DNA from: Gephyromycinifex aptenodytis
GTDB lineage: Bacteria; Actinomycetota; Actinomycetes; Actinomycetales; Dermatophilaceae
Assembly: GCF_012277275.1 (NCBI RefSeq)
Contig: NZ_CP051155.1
Coordinates: 3,348,001-3,412,000, forward strand
Direction of reading: 5' to 3'
DNA length: 64,000 nt
The position numbers and the translations under genes were made by a program. Under the pieces are notes generated by a model. It saw nothing but the letters and a program-made list of their open reading frames with translations, was not told where the DNA came from and made no database searches. Below are positions 8,151 through 17,666 of the stretch, piece after piece (within the stretch, counting starts at the first letter, position 1; the number at the start of each line of letters is the position of its first letter).

Positions 8151-9680
8151 ATGGCCACGGCGAACTTCGTCGACCGCGTCACGCTGCACGTGGACGCTGG
8201 AAGTGGAGGACACGGCTGCGCGTCGGTGCATCGTGAGAAATTCAAGCCGCTCGGGGGACCCGACGGCGGCAACGGCGGCAACGGCGGCGATGTCGTGCTG
8301 GTGGTGGACCCGCAGGTCACAACACTGCTGGACTACCACCACACCCCGCACCGGCGCGCCGCCAGCGGCCGCCCCGGTGAGGGCGATGAGCGTAACGGTT
8401 CCGCGGGCGAAGACCTCGTGCTCCCGGTGCCTGACGGCACAGTGGTCAAGGATCGCGGCGGCGAAGTGCTGGCCGACCTGGTCGGCGAAGGCACCCGTTT
8501 CGTCGCGGCGCACGGCGGCCGCGGCGGGCTGGGGAACAAGGCGCTGGCGAGCAAACGTCGTAAGGCTCCCGGCTTCGCGTTGCTGGGGGAGCCCGGCGAA
8601 GACGCCATCCTTGTCCTCGAACTCAAGACACTCGCCGATGTCGCCCTGATCGGTTTCCCCTCCGCGGGCAAGAGCAGCCTGGTCTCGGTGATCTCGGCAG
8701 CCAAACCCAAAATCGCTGACTACCCGTTCACCACCCTGGTCCCCAACCTGGGCGTCGTCACCGCCGGCGACGTGCGCTACACGGTGGCCGACGTGCCCGG
8801 GCTGATTCCCGGTGCCCACGAAGGGCGCGGCCTGGGGCTGGAGTTCCTGCGGCACGTGGAACGCTGCTCCGTGCTTGTCCACGTCGTGGATTGCGCCACG
8901 CTCGACCCCGGTCGCGACCCGATGAGTGACCTGGACGCCATCGAACACGAACTGCGCCAATACGTTCCGGACGATGCGCTGGGCGGTCGACCATTAGGCG
9001 AACGCACCCGGATCATCGTGCTGAACAAAGCAGACGTACCCGAAGCGGCTGAACTCGCCGAATTCGTGCGCCCCGACCTGGAAGCGCGCGGTCTGGAGGT
9101 GCACGTCGTCTCGGCCGTGGCCCGGACCGGTTTGAAGGAACTGACATTCGCATTGGCGCGGCATGTTTCCGCGGCCCGCGCCGAACACCAGGACGAGGTG
9201 CTGCCGACCCGGATCGTCTTGCGGCCCAAGGCCGTCGACGATGGCGGCTTCACCGTGCGACGGGAAGCCTCTCCCGAGGGCGACGTCTTCCGGGTGCTCG
9301 GGGCTAAGCCGGTGCGGTGGGTTCGTCAGACGGACTTCACCAACGACGAGGCCGTGGGCTACCTCGCCGATCGCCTTGCCCGGGCCGGTGTCGAGGACGC
9401 GCTGGTCAAGGCCGGCGCGGTGGCGGGGGACACCGTCCTGATCGGACCCGAAGACAACGCCGTGGTCTTCGACTGGGAGCCCACGCTGTCCTCGGGGGCA
9501 GAACTGCTGGGCACGGTAGGGCCGCGCGGCACCGATATTCGACTCTCGGAGACTCACCGGCCGAGCCGGGCCGAGAAGCGGGAGCATTACGACTTGCGGC
9601 GCGCTGCCAAACAGGCTGCTCGCGATGAGTTGGCCACTGAGCGCGACGCCGGGTTGTGGACGGCGCCCGACGAGGACTGA
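8151..9680 (+). CDS. obgE: Obg GTPase
   Basis: A 509-residue ribosome-associated GTPase needed for 50S assembly and growth control. Residues 1-160 form the glycine-rich Obg fold ([31 protein letters not shown]). The G domain has Walker A GFPSAGKS at 168-175, then [20 protein letters not shown] and NKAD. The C-terminal third has an OCT domain ([20 protein letters not shown]) and a charged tail of about 60 residues, longer than in enterobacteria but usual in actinobacteria. The ATG follows GAAAGGACCG. It closes the ribosomal block; a bidirectional terminator separates it from the convergent chemoreceptor gene. Confidence 0.97.
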   Translation: MATANFVDRVTLHVDAGSGGHGCASVHREKFKPLGGPDGGNGGNGGDVVLVVDPQVTTLLDYHHTPHRRAASGRPGEGDERNGSAGEDLVLPVPDGTVVKDRGGEVLADLVGEGTRFVAAHGGRGGLGNKALASKRRKAPGFALLGEPGEDAILVLELKTLADVALIGFPSAGKSSLVSVISAAKPKIADYPFTTLVPNLGVVTAGDVRYTVADVPGLIPGAHEGRGLGLEFLRHVERCSVLVHVVDCATLDPGRDPMSDLDAIEHELRQYVPDDALGGRPLGERTRIIVLNKADVPEAAELAEFVRPDLEARGLEVHVVSAVARTGLKELTFALARHVSAARAEHQDEVLPTRIVLRPKAVDDGGFTVRREASPEGDVFRVLGAKPVRWVRQTDFTNDEAVGYLADRLARAGVEDALVKAGAVAGDTVLIGPEDNAVVFDWEPTLSSGAELLGTVGPRGTDIRLSETHRPSRAEKREHYDLRRAAKQAARDELATERDAGLWTAPDED

Positions 9681-9742
9681 CCAGCACAACCGCTGACGGG
9701 CGAGGGTTTGCACCGGCGCCCGATCTGACCCACACCGCACAC

Positions 9743-9776
9743 GAAGGGGTCGCAGTCTTTCGGCTGCGACCCCTTC
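9743..9776. terminator. Bidirectional terminator between obgE and the chemoreceptor gene
   Basis: Perfect 13-bp stem GAAGGGGTCGCAG / CTGCGACCCCTTC with an 8-nt loop, placed between two convergent stop codons. Confidence 0.85.
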
Positions 9777-9793
9777 GGGCTGGGCTGATGGGT

Positions 9794-11407
9794 TCAGACG
9801 GTGAAAGAGGTGAGGCGATCCCCAAGCTCTTCGCTGATGGCGCTCAACTCATCGAACGAGGCGGCCATCGTGGCGATAGTGCCGTTGGCATTGCCGATGG
9901 TCGAGGAGATCGCAGCAACGGCCTTTGCGATCTCGGCGCTGCCGGTGGCGGCGTCTTGGACGTTGCGGCCCATCTCGTTCGTGGTCGCCGTCTGCTCCTC
10001 CACCGCCGAAGCGATCGTGGCCTGAGTGTCATTGATCTGAGCGATGATCGAAGAAATCTGACTGATCGCAGCAACCGCAGCCTGCGTATCAGCCTGAATA
10101 GCCTCCACCCGCGAACCGATGTCCTCAGTGGCCTTACTCGTCTCCTGCGCCAAATCCTTCACCTCATTCGCCACCACCGCGAAACCCTTACCAGCCTCAC
10201 CAGCACGGGCAGCCTCGATCGTGGCGTTCAACGCCAACAGGTTCGTCTGCTCAGCAATACTCGTGATCGTCTTGATGACATTCCCGATCTCAATACTGGA
10301 CTCACCCAACTTCGCCACCGTCGCATTCGTCTGATCCGCCACCGCCACCGCCGAAGCAGCAACCCCAGCAGCATCATTCGCCGACTTCGAAATCTCCCGA
10401 ATCGAAGCCGTCATCTCCTCAGTACCAGCCGCAACCGTCTGCACATTCTCCGAGACCTGACCGGCGGTGCCGGAGATTGACGCCACCTGCTGGGAGGATG
10501 AGTTGGAGCCGCTTTTGACGCTCTGAGCGGACGTGCGCAGGTCGTGCGCCGCGCGGGCGACCCGCTGGCTGTTCTCTGAGACTTCCGTAATGAGCCCCGC
10601 GATGCTCTGCAACGAGGCGTCCAGAGCACTGGCGGCCTGACCTGCCTCGTCACCGGAGGTGACACCGGTGCGTTGGGAGAGGTCACCGTGGGCTGCGGCC
10701 TGCGCAACGTGCTGGATCCGGCGCAGCCGCTTGACCATGGAGTTACCGACCATTCGAGCGGTGATCAGGGCCGCGATCAGGCCCAGCAGAGCGGTAGCGG
10801 CAATCGCCCACGCGGCCCGCCGCGCGGTCTTGGCGGCCGCCTGCTCAGCAGCAGCGGCGGACTGCTGCATGCTGTTGGAGACCTTGTCCAGACTCGTCGC
10901 CACCTGCTCGCCGGCGGGGACGAGGGTCTTGGTGCGCAGCGCGTTGGCTTCCTCAGCCTTGCCGGCGTCCATGAGCCGTTCCACCTCGGTCAGTGTGCTG
11001 GTGTAGGTGGCGATGTTGGCGGCTGCCACGTCGGCGGCTGCCTTGGCCTCCGGGGTGAGGTCGGTGCGCTGGGTGAAGGCTGTGGAGTTGGCGAGCAACT
11101 GCTCCATGACCACTGCGCGCTTTTCGGTCAGTTCCTGCTTGGCCTCAGGGGTTGGGGCCAGCGCACGGTTGGCCGAGGCCAAGCGCATCTGGGTGTTGTC
11201 GAACTTGAGTTGTTCGGCCTTGACGATCCCGTCGACGTTCGAGCTGTACATCTGGGTGTTGAGGCCGGCCAGCGACCGCACCCCGAGGATTCCGACCAAG
11301 CCGGCGAGCAACGTCGTCAGGGCCACCAATGCCACGACGGCGGTGATCTGGGCAACGGTGCCCATTGACTTGCCTGCTGATGGCGCAGTGCTCGTAGGCG
11401 CAGCCAT
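9794..11407 (-). CDS. Methyl-accepting chemotaxis protein
   Basis: A 537-residue membrane chemoreceptor. A cytoplasmic N-terminus of about 20 residues precedes TM1 ([19 protein letters not shown]), a periplasmic or extracellular helical bundle of about 150 residues, TM2 ([17 protein letters not shown]), a HAMP linker ([19 protein letters not shown]) and a long signalling coiled coil. The hairpin tip is [20 protein letters not shown], the contact site for CheA and CheW. The ATG at 11407 has AGAGGA upstream; a longer frame beginning at 11593 is not supported. No chemotaxis or flagellar genes lie nearby. The signalling part (about 9990-10455) has codon use unlike its flanks, suggesting gene conversion from another receptor. 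Confidence 0.93.
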   Translation of the reverse strand: MAAPTSTAPSAGKSMGTVAQITAVVALVALTTLLAGLVGILGVRSLAGLNTQMYSSNVDGIVKAEQLKFDNTQMRLASANRALAPTPEAKQELTEKRAVVMEQLLANSTAFTQRTDLTPEAKAAADVAAANIATYTSTLTEVERLMDAGKAEEANALRTKTLVPAGEQVATSLDKVSNSMQQSAAAAEQAAAKTARRAAWAIAATALLGLIAALITARMVGNSMVKRLRRIQHVAQAAAHGDLSQRTGVTSGDEAGQAASALDASLQSIAGLITEVSENSQRVARAAHDLRTSAQSVKSGSNSSSQQVASISGTAGQVSENVQTVAAGTEEMTASIREISKSANDAAGVAASAVAVADQTNATVAKLGESSIEIGNVIKTITSIAEQTNLLALNATIEAARAGEAGKGFAVVANEVKDLAQETSKATEDIGSRVEAIQADTQAAVAAISQISSIIAQINDTQATIASAVEEQTATTNEMGRNVQDAATGSAEIAKAVAAISSTIGNANGTIATMAASFDELSAISEELGDRLTSFTV

Positions 11408-11649
11408 GAATATTCCTCTATCTATACGTCGAAAGTCGTGGCGATGGTCTGAATCGTTCTTCCCATCGGCCGATCTGGCCGGTTGTGCAGGCCCCCGGGG
11501 CCTCGAGCTGCGCGGCTTGCGCTGAAGGGGCTCGCTGGCCGATCCATACGCTGGACGTAGCCAGTTCAACGGTGCTGGCTTAGCCTTAGGCATACCCCCT
11601 CCGGTGTACCGGCCATTCGCTTGAGTGCGCCCCGATGAGGAGGTTTGCG

Positions 11650-12078
11650 ATGTGGGTTATCGATGTACGGCTGCCGCCGCAGCCAGCCGTGCCTGTCGTT
11701 GCCTCACTGGCAGCCAGCACCACCGCCACCACCACCGCCCGGCCGCAGGATCCTCATATCTGGGAGCGTTTCGGGCGTCGTTCGCGCGCCTCGGCCGGGT
11801 TCAGCTCGGCGGATCGCAACTTGTTGTATGCCGTTACCGGCGAAGACGTGCTCACCTTGCCCGTGCCCCAGTTGAGCCCGTTCGCCGCGCAGATCCTGCT
11901 CGACCGCCAGTCGGGCCGTTTGCGCAGCGGCCGGGAAGTCACCGCCTCCTATCTGCTCGGCACCGGCTCCACCCTGGAGCAGAACGGGGCGAAGAACCCC
12001 TTCTCCGGAGCGTTGCTGCAACGGGCGCTCAGCTACCTGCAGACCCAGCAGACCGGGCGTGTCGACATCGTCTTGTGA
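11650..12078 (+). CDS. Unknown protein divergent from the chemoreceptor gene
   Basis: A 142-residue soluble protein I do not recognise. AGGAGG lies 8 nt before the ATG. Residues 5-35 are Ala/Pro/Thr-rich. The remainder looks folded: [20 protein letters not shown], then [18 protein letters not shown], and [19 protein letters not shown] near the C-terminus. No signal peptide, membrane helix or metal motif is evident. The start is 242 bp from the chemoreceptor start, in the opposite direction, so the two could share a control region. Coding character is good (strong third-position GC and a real ribosome site). Confidence 0.7.
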   Translation: MWVIDVRLPPQPAVPVVASLAASTTATTTARPQDPHIWERFGRRSRASAGFSSADRNLLYAVTGEDVLTLPVPQLSPFAAQILLDRQSGRLRSGREVTASYLLGTGSTLEQNGAKNPFSGALLQRALSYLQTQQTGRVDIVL

Positions 12079-12123
12079 GATTCGAGCGCTGAGACGTCGA
12101 TCTGGCTACTGGGCGGACAGCGC

Positions 12124-12129
12124 TACGCT
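12124..12129 (+). promoter_or_regulatory. -10 box for leaderless proB transcript
   Basis: TACGCT is 6 nt before the proB GTG, and no ribosome site is present. Confidence 0.5.
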
Positions 12130-12135
12130 CGGGCC

Positions 12136-13275
12136 GTGACCCAGCACACTCCGTGGACGCCGACGCAGGGGCGTGACATCGTCCGGGACGCAGAAACACT
12201 CGTCGTCAAGGTGGGTTCAAGCTCGCTGACCACCCCCCAAGGAGTCCTGGACGTGCAGCGGTTGGGGCGGCTCGCCGACACCCTCGCGGCTCGGCGGTTA
12301 GCCGGTACCCGGGTCGTCCTGGTCTCCTCTGGCGCGATCGCTGCCGGCATCCTGCCGTTGGGCTTGACGAGGCGGCCCAAGGATCTGGCCACCCAACAAG
12401 CTGCGGCCGGGGTAGGGCAGGGCGCTCTGATGGCTGCCTATACGGCGGCGTTCGGGGCGCACGGATTGACGGTGGGCCAGGTTCTGCTCACCGCTGATGA
12501 CCTGATTCGCCGCCAGCACTACGCGAATGCCCGGCGGGCGGTAGGCACCCTGCTACGTCTGGGGGTAGTGCCCGTCGTCAACGAAAACGATGCCGTAGCC
12601 ACCGATGAGGTGCGCTTCGGCGACAACGACCGGCTCGCCGCCTTGCTGGCCCACCTCACCCACGCCGATGCCCTGGTACTGCTCACCGACGTCGATGCGC
12701 TCTACGACGGCCCACCCCAGGAGCCCGGAGCACAACGTATCGCTTGCGTGAGCGCCCAGAGCGAACTGGCCTCGGTACGGATCAGCGGCTCCGGTTCACG
12801 GGTAGGTACTGGCGGAATGGTGACCAAAGTGGAAGCGGCCCGAGTGGCGACCGGGGCGGGGGTGTGCACCCTGCTGGCCGGGGCCGAAGACGCCACGAAG
12901 GCCTTGGCAGGGGCAGATGTCGGCACGTTGTTCCTTCCCACGGCCGATCGGCCCACCTCTCGCATGTTGTGGTTGGCGCACGCCAGTGATCCCGCCGGGA
13001 GACTGGTCGTGGACGAGGGTGCGGCGCAGGCGATTGCCAGCGGGAGAGCCTCACTGCTGCCCACGGGCGTGGTTGCCGTTGAAGGTTCGTTCGGCGAGGG
13101 CGCGCCGATCGAGATCGTCGAACGCAGCGGAAAGCCCATCGCACGCGGATTGGTCTCGTACGGCAGCGATGAGTTGCCGCGTCTGCTCGGACGATCCACG
13201 CACTGGCTGGCCGATGTCTTCGGACCTGACTATTCGCGCGAGATCGTGCATCGGGATCACCTCGTGCTCTTGTGA
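12136..13275 (+). CDS. proB: Glutamate 5-kinase
   Basis: A 379-residue enzyme that phosphorylates L-glutamate with ATP in the first step of proline synthesis. The amino acid kinase domain carries LVVKVGSSSLTTPQGVLD, VSSGAIAAG and NENDAVATDEVRFGDNDRLAA; the C-terminal 100 residues form a PUA domain, as in full-length bacterial ProB. The GTG is probably the first base of the mRNA (see 12124-12129). proA lies about 700 bp downstream, separated by an acetyltransferase gene. Feedback inhibition by proline is known for the family. Confidence 0.97.
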   Translation: MTQHTPWTPTQGRDIVRDAETLVVKVGSSSLTTPQGVLDVQRLGRLADTLAARRLAGTRVVLVSSGAIAAGILPLGLTRRPKDLATQQAAAGVGQGALMAAYTAAFGAHGLTVGQVLLTADDLIRRQHYANARRAVGTLLRLGVVPVVNENDAVATDEVRFGDNDRLAALLAHLTHADALVLLTDVDALYDGPPQEPGAQRIACVSAQSELASVRISGSGSRVGTGGMVTKVEAARVATGAGVCTLLAGAEDATKALAGADVGTLFLPTADRPTSRMLWLAHASDPAGRLVVDEGAAQAIASGRASLLPTGVVAVEGSFGEGAPIEIVERSGKPIARGLVSYGSDELPRLLGRSTHWLADVFGPDYSREIVHRDHLVLL

Positions 13276-13293
13276 ACTCACGGGTGCGCCCGG

Positions 13294-13325
13294 GCTCCGG
13301 CCGAGAGGGTCTGGCGTGCCGGAGC
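13294..13325 (+). terminator. Hairpin after proB
   Basis: Stem GCTCCGGC / GCCGGAGC (8 bp) with a 16-nt loop, 19 nt past the proB stop. It has no U-tract. Confidence 0.45.
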
Positions 13326-13368
13326 GAGCGTGGCTCCAGCCGGTGTGCATCTGCGGCCCAGCACCGTC

Positions 13369-13374
13369 TACCGT
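13369..13374 (+). promoter_or_regulatory. -10 box for leaderless acetyltransferase transcript
   Basis: TACCGT is 7 nt before the ATG at 13382, without a Shine-Dalgarno sequence. Confidence 0.45.
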
Positions 13375-13381
13375 CAGTGAC

Positions 13382-13885
13382 ATGACGGTTCGTATCGAGC
13401 GCGCCCACGTGCGCGACGTCAAGCGGGTCAAACCGCTGTGGCAGCTTTTAGTTCAGCGTTACGCCGACGTCGCGGCCGATGATTGGCCGGTTCGTGACGC
13501 GAACGATGCCTGGCAGCGTCGACACCAGGACTACTTGACCTGGATCAACGAAGCCAGCGGCGTTATCTTCATCGCCTGGGAAGGCGAAGGCGAGGCCGCG
13601 CGGGCCATCGGTTACGCAGCCCTGCGTTTCGTCGATTCCGGTGCAGCCATTGACCTGGGGGAACGCGTCGGCGAGATGGAATCGCTCGCGGTCTATCCCG
13701 AACACCACGGCAAGGGCATCGGCACCAGCCTCATCACGGCCTGCCGCAGAGAACTGGAACGACGCGAAATCGCTTTCTGCTGCATCGAAACCCTGGCCAG
13801 CAACGAGCAGGCCGTCGCGCTGTGCGAACGCAACGGCTTCCGCCCCTACATGGTGCGCCTCATCCGGCGTATTGAATTGGACTGA
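13382..13885 (+). CDS. GNAT family N-acetyltransferase
   Basis: A 167-residue protein with the GNAT fold. Motif A is EMESLAVYPEHHGKGIGTSL, in which the HxGKGIG stretch binds the acetyl-CoA pyrophosphate. The C-terminal strand-helix is NEQAVALCERNGFRP. The substrate is unknown; members acetylate amines on small molecules, ribosomal proteins or N-termini. It sits between proB and proA in the same direction, apparently with its own promoter. The first 25 residues are basic (RIERAHVRDVKRVKPLWQLL). Confidence 0.9.
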   Translation: MTVRIERAHVRDVKRVKPLWQLLVQRYADVAADDWPVRDANDAWQRRHQDYLTWINEASGVIFIAWEGEGEAARAIGYAALRFVDSGAAIDLGERVGEMESLAVYPEHHGKGIGTSLITACRRELERREIAFCCIETLASNEQAVALCERNGFRPYMVRLIRRIELD

Positions 13886-13961
13886 GCGCCGGAACGCTGA
13901 GCCCGTCTCAAAGCGGGCGCCACCGACAGGACAGTCTGGGCCGAACAGGCAGGCGGGCCCG

Positions 13962-13967
13962 TAGGGT
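13962..13967 (+). promoter_or_regulatory. -10 box for leaderless proA transcript
   Basis: TAGGGT is 6 nt before the proA ATG, with no ribosome site. Confidence 0.5.
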
Positions 13968-13973
13968 GAATCC

Positions 13974-15260
13974 ATGACCGATGCACCCTCCCCGGCCGAG
14001 AATGCGGCAACCGAACAGGTCGCACAGTTGGCGCGGGCAGCCCGCGGAGCCGCCCGAAAATTGGCGCTGCTCTCCCGCGCCGACAAAGATGCGCTGCTAC
14101 TCAAGCTCGCGGACGCGCTGGAGGCCGATGCCTCGGCGATCCTCGCGGCGAACGAGCTGGACCTGGTCGCCGGGCAGGAGGCGGCCGTGCCTGATTCCCT
14201 GCTGGACCGGCTTGCGCTGGACCAAGACCGGTTGGCGGGGATCGCACAGGCGGTACGGGACGTCGCGGCCCTCCCTGACCCGGTCGGTGAAGTGGTTCGC
14301 GGATCCACTTTGGCCAACGGTCTGCAGATCCGGCAGGTGCGCGTGCCGATGGGCGTGGTCGGCATGATTTACGAGGCTCGGCCCAACGTCACCATCGATG
14401 CCGCTGCGTTGGCTTTCAAGAGCGGCAACGCCGTCCTGCTGCGCGGCGGCTCGGCTGCCGCGAACAGCAATAGGGCCCTGGTCGAGGTGGTGCGCCGGGT
14501 GCTGGCCGAAGCCGGTTTGGCCGACGCCGTGGCTTCCCTGGATGAGGGTGGGCGGTTGGCCGCCCGGGCGTTGATGCGGGCCCGCGGCCTGGTCGACGTC
14601 ATCATCCCGCGCGGTGGCGCCGACCTGATCGCCGCGGTGGTGCGCGATTCGCTGGTTCCGGTCATCGAGACCGGCAGCGGGAACGTGCACGTCTACATCG
14701 ACGCGGCCGCCGACCCGGTGCGGGCGCTGGAGATCGTGCTGAACAGTAAGACCCAACGCCCCAGCGTGTGCAACGCCGCAGAGACCCTGCTCGTGCACGC
14801 GGCGCGAGCCGACGATCTTTTGCCTGAGCTGTTGCAGGCTCTATCCGACGCGGACGTGGTGTTGCACGGGGATGCCGCGACCCGGGCGGCCGCAGGTTCG
14901 CTCGTGGTCAGGCCAGCAACTGACGAGCACTACGCAACTGAGTTCCACGGTCTGGAAATGGCGGTGGCCGTCGTGGATTCGATCGACGCTGCCATCGAGC
15001 ATGTGCGCCGGTACAGCACCGGCCACACCGAGGCGATCGTCACCGAAGACCGGGCGGCGGCACGGCGCTGGACCAGTGAGGTCGACGCGGCGGTCGTGGT
15101 CGTCAACGCCTCCACCAGGTTCACCGACGGCGGGGAGTTCGGATTCGGGGCCGAGATCGGCATCAGCACTCAGAAGTTGCATGCCCGCGGTCCGATGGCG
15201 CTGCCGGAACTGACGACGACGACCTGGATCGTCGAAGGTGACGGACAGATCCGCACCTGA
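13974..15260 (+). CDS. proA: Gamma-glutamyl phosphate reductase
   Basis: A 428-residue NADPH-dependent enzyme that reduces glutamyl 5-phosphate to glutamate semialdehyde, the second step of proline synthesis. It belongs to the aldehyde dehydrogenase superfamily. The nucleotide-binding part has [17 protein letters not shown] and [12 protein letters not shown]; the catalytic cysteine is Cys266 in [13 protein letters not shown]. The C-terminus contains [20 protein letters not shown], conserved in ProA. It has no Shine-Dalgarno and probably uses a leaderless mRNA. It acts with ProB, encoded upstream. Confidence 0.97.
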   Translation: MTDAPSPAENAATEQVAQLARAARGAARKLALLSRADKDALLLKLADALEADASAILAANELDLVAGQEAAVPDSLLDRLALDQDRLAGIAQAVRDVAALPDPVGEVVRGSTLANGLQIRQVRVPMGVVGMIYEARPNVTIDAAALAFKSGNAVLLRGGSAAANSNRALVEVVRRVLAEAGLADAVASLDEGGRLAARALMRARGLVDVIIPRGGADLIAAVVRDSLVPVIETGSGNVHVYIDAAADPVRALEIVLNSKTQRPSVCNAAETLLVHAARADDLLPELLQALSDADVVLHGDAATRAAAGSLVVRPATDEHYATEFHGLEMAVAVVDSIDAAIEHVRRYSTGHTEAIVTEDRAAARRWTSEVDAAVVVVNASTRFTDGGEFGFGAEIGISTQKLHARGPMALPELTTTTWIVEGDGQIRT

Positions 15261-15383
15261 GCCGAACCTGCCCGCGCGCTCGCCGGGGGATCCGGCCGAA
15301 GACCAAGCGCGCTGGACGGGGCGTTAGAGTCGGGCGACGACACATCAGCACTTCCCGGCACTGCCGGGTGACGGAAGGTTCCT

Positions 15384-16076
15384 ATGGAAGGCTCTGAGGT
15401 CCGCAAGCTCGCCGCACTCGAGGACGAGCACTGGTGGTATCGAGAGCGCCGGCACCTGCTCGCGCAGGCCGTCAAAGACATGACGCCCGGCCTTGCCCTC
15501 GACATCGGTGCCGCCGGCGGCGGGAACACCCGCGTGCTGCGGGACCTGGGCTGGAACGCCATTCCACTGGAGTACGGCCAGCCGGGGGCGCAGGTCGCCG
15601 CCGAGCGTGGGCTGTCGGTGATTCGGGCCGACGCGACGCGGCTGCCGTTCGCTGACCAGAGCCTCGACCTCGTCGTCGCCTTCGACGTCCTGGAGCACCT
15701 CGCCGATGACGAGGGCTGCGTGCAGGAGGTCATGCGAGTGCTGCGTCCGCACGGACGTTTCCTCGTCGCGGTGCCGTGCGACCCGAAGCTGTGGAGTGAG
15801 CACGACGTCGCCGTCGACCACCTGCGCCGCTACACCCGGGAGACGTTGACTGCGCTGCTGGAGCGCCCCGGTTTCGAGCTGCGGTCGATGACGTCCTGGA
15901 ACGTGCTGCTGCGCCCGGTGGTGGCGCTGCGGCGCAAGAAGAGCACCGGTAGCGACCTGGAAGATCTGAACCCGATCGTGAACTTCGGATTGCGCACGAT
16001 CATCACTGCCGAGCGCTACCTTCCGGTGGGCTCACTGCCCGGTGTGACCCTCATCGCCGACCTGCGTCGAGTCTGA
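15384..16076 (+). CDS. Class I SAM-dependent methyltransferase
   Basis: A 230-residue cytoplasmic methyltransferase. Motif I is LALDIGAAGGGNTRVLRDLG, then ADATRLPFADQSLDLVVAFD (motifs II-III) and DVLEHLADDEGCVQEVMRVL. The N-terminus (LAALEDEHWWYRERRHLLAQ) is typical of enzymes encoded beside glycosyltransferases. A -10-like TAGAGT at 15325-15330 leaves a leader of about 47 nt. The substrate is unknown; a lipid-linked or glycan substrate is possible from its neighbour. Its last 45 bp overlap the convergent glycosyltransferase gene. Confidence 0.88.
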   Translation: MEGSEVRKLAALEDEHWWYRERRHLLAQAVKDMTPGLALDIGAAGGGNTRVLRDLGWNAIPLEYGQPGAQVAAERGLSVIRADATRLPFADQSLDLVVAFDVLEHLADDEGCVQEVMRVLRPHGRFLVAVPCDPKLWSEHDVAVDHLRRYTRETLTALLERPGFELRSMTSWNVLLRPVVALRRKKSTGSDLEDLNPIVNFGLRTIITAERYLPVGSLPGVTLIADLRRV

Positions 16077-17249
16077 GGACCGGGCTGCGCGAGCGGCCAC
16101 CCGGTCCTCGGCGCTGAGAGCGCGAGGTCGCTGCGAGGCGGCAGCGCTGGCAGCGCTGTAGGACCGGGAGTCGCGTTCGGGCGCCGCCTGCGTCGCGACC
16201 GGATCCGGGTCGTCGTGGGGGTAGGGCTCGATGATCTCCACGGCCGAGGCGGGACGACCGGTGGGTGCGGTACTTCCGTGCCCCTGGCGATCGGCTTCAT
16301 CCAGGCGCGCTGCGCGCGCGTTCTCGGCCGAGTCGTAGGCGACGAAATAGGTCGGGATGCCTTGCATCATCGTGTACATCCGCCCGACGTATTCACCCAG
16401 CAGCCCCAGGCAGAGCAGCTGAATAGCGCCCACTGCCGAGACGGTGACGACTGTAGATGCCCACCCCGACACCGCGCGTCCCATCCAGACCGAGGCGAAC
16501 GCGTACACGAGGATGAGCAGCGAGAACACTCCGCCGAGCAGCCCGCACCAGGTAGCCAGCCGCAACGGGGCCATCGAGTGACTCGTCAGACTGTCGATGG
16601 ACAGCTTGATCATTTTCGCCAGCGGGTACTTGCTTTGCCCGGCTGCTCGTTCTTCGCGTCGGTAGGCCGCTTGGGCCGAGGGGAAGCCCAGAGCGGGCAC
16701 GACCAGGCGCAGGACCCGGTGGTGTTCGGGCAAGGCGTTGACCGCGTCGACGGTGGCCCGAGACATCAGCCGGAAGTCACCGGCATCGGGTGGGGCTTTG
16801 GTGCCGGAGACGAGCTGCATCATCGCGTAGAAGGCGCGTGCGGTGCCGCGCTTGAAGGCGGTGTCGGTGGAGCGGTCTTCACGCACCCCGTAGACGACGT
16901 CAACGTCTTCGGTGTGGGCCAGCCTCAGCATCTCGGCGATGACCTCGGGTGGGTCTTGCAGATCGGCGTCGATGGTCACCATGTAGTTGCCGCGGGCCCG
17001 GGCCAAACCGGCCGAGATGGCGGCCTGGTGGCCTGCGTTGGCGCGAAGCCGGATGACACGCAGTTGCGGCCACTCGCGGCGGAGCCGCTGGAGCAGGACC
17101 GCGGAATCGTCGGTACTGCCATCGTCGACGGCGACGACCTCGTAGGAGCTGTCGATCCCGTCCAGAACAGGTCGCAACCGTTGAACGAGCAGCGGCAACA
17201 CCTCTTCCTCGTTGTAGACAGGGATAACGACCGAGAGCTCCGGATGCAT
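16032..17249 (-). CDS. Family 2 glycosyltransferase, DPM1/GtrB-like, membrane-anchored
   Basis: A 405-residue glycosyltransferase. The GT-A domain has SVVIPVYNEEEVLPLLVQRL, VDDGSTDDS and the metal-binding TIDADLQDPPE. Two C-terminal membrane helices follow (LLGGVFSLLILVYAF and VGAIQLLCLGLLGEYVGRMY), as in enzymes that load sugars onto polyprenyl phosphate. The final 95 residues are an unusual disordered, Ala/Arg/Ser-rich cytoplasmic tail. The donor sugar cannot be told from sequence. Its 3' end overlaps the methyltransferase gene by 45 bp, so this part of the tail is read in antisense to the other gene. Confidence 0.9.
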   Translation of the reverse strand: MHPELSVVIPVYNEEEVLPLLVQRLRPVLDGIDSSYEVVAVDDGSTDDSAVLLQRLRREWPQLRVIRLRANAGHQAAISAGLARARGNYMVTIDADLQDPPEVIAEMLRLAHTEDVDVVYGVREDRSTDTAFKRGTARAFYAMMQLVSGTKAPPDAGDFRLMSRATVDAVNALPEHHRVLRLVVPALGFPSAQAAYRREERAAGQSKYPLAKMIKLSIDSLTSHSMAPLRLATWCGLLGGVFSLLILVYAFASVWMGRAVSGWASTVVTVSAVGAIQLLCLGLLGEYVGRMYTMMQGIPTYFVAYDSAENARAARLDEADRQGHGSTAPTGRPASAVEIIEPYPHDDPDPVATQAAPERDSRSYSAASAAASQRPRALSAEDRVAARAARSSDSTQVGDEGHTGQ

Positions 17250-17402
17250 GCCGTCCAGGGTACGGCGCGTAACTGGACGTTCGCCCGCGTGACGGGGGAA
17301 TCAGGGCCAATGGTCCGCTGCGGCGGTGAAGAGGTTGCACCGCCGGCCTGCCCGGGCTGGGTGTGTCTCGCGCCGGGTGCCCTGCTTGGCGCCACCGCCC
17401 GC

Positions 17403-17408
17403 TAGGCT
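17403..17408 (+). promoter_or_regulatory. -10 box for leaderless transcript
   Basis: TAGGCT is 7 nt before the ATG at 17416. It may drive the whole 17416-19535 operon. Confidence 0.5.
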
Positions 17409-17415
17409 GAGACCT

Positions 17416-17652
17416 ATGTCCTCGCTCTCACTAGCTTTCACCCTCGCCGCCGCCGCTGAGGCGGGCGCCGTCGGAGGCTTGCCCCCGATCGTTTTCGGCA
17501 TCACCGCCTTCGCTGTCTTCATGCTGCTGCTGCTGCTCGCGTGGCTGTTCCGGCACTCGGCCCAGACCATGATCGAGGGCCATCACGTGGGTGAGGACTA
17601 CGCGCGCACCCACGGGGGCGCCACCGGGGGAGCACCCGGGAGCGGGCACTGA
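17416..17652 (+). CDS. Small single-span membrane protein upstream of nadD
   Basis: A 78-residue protein with an Ala-rich N-terminus, one strong membrane helix ([20 protein letters not shown]) and a short polar tail rich in Gly and His. The family is not recognised by name; similar small proteins precede nadD in other actinobacteria. Its stop lies 14 nt before the annotated nadD start, so the genes are probably co-transcribed. The function is unknown. Confidence 0.75.
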   Translation: MSSLSLAFTLAAAAEAGAVGGLPPIVFGITAFAVFMLLLLLAWLFRHSAQTMIEGHHVGEDYARTHGGATGGAPGSGH

Positions 17653-17666
17653 GCCAGCGTCTGGGC

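Noticed and set aside
16215-17405. 396-codon plus-strand frame opposite the glycosyltransferase
   Set aside because: The minus-strand glycosyltransferase is unmistakable; this frame is Gly/His-rich shadow sequence.
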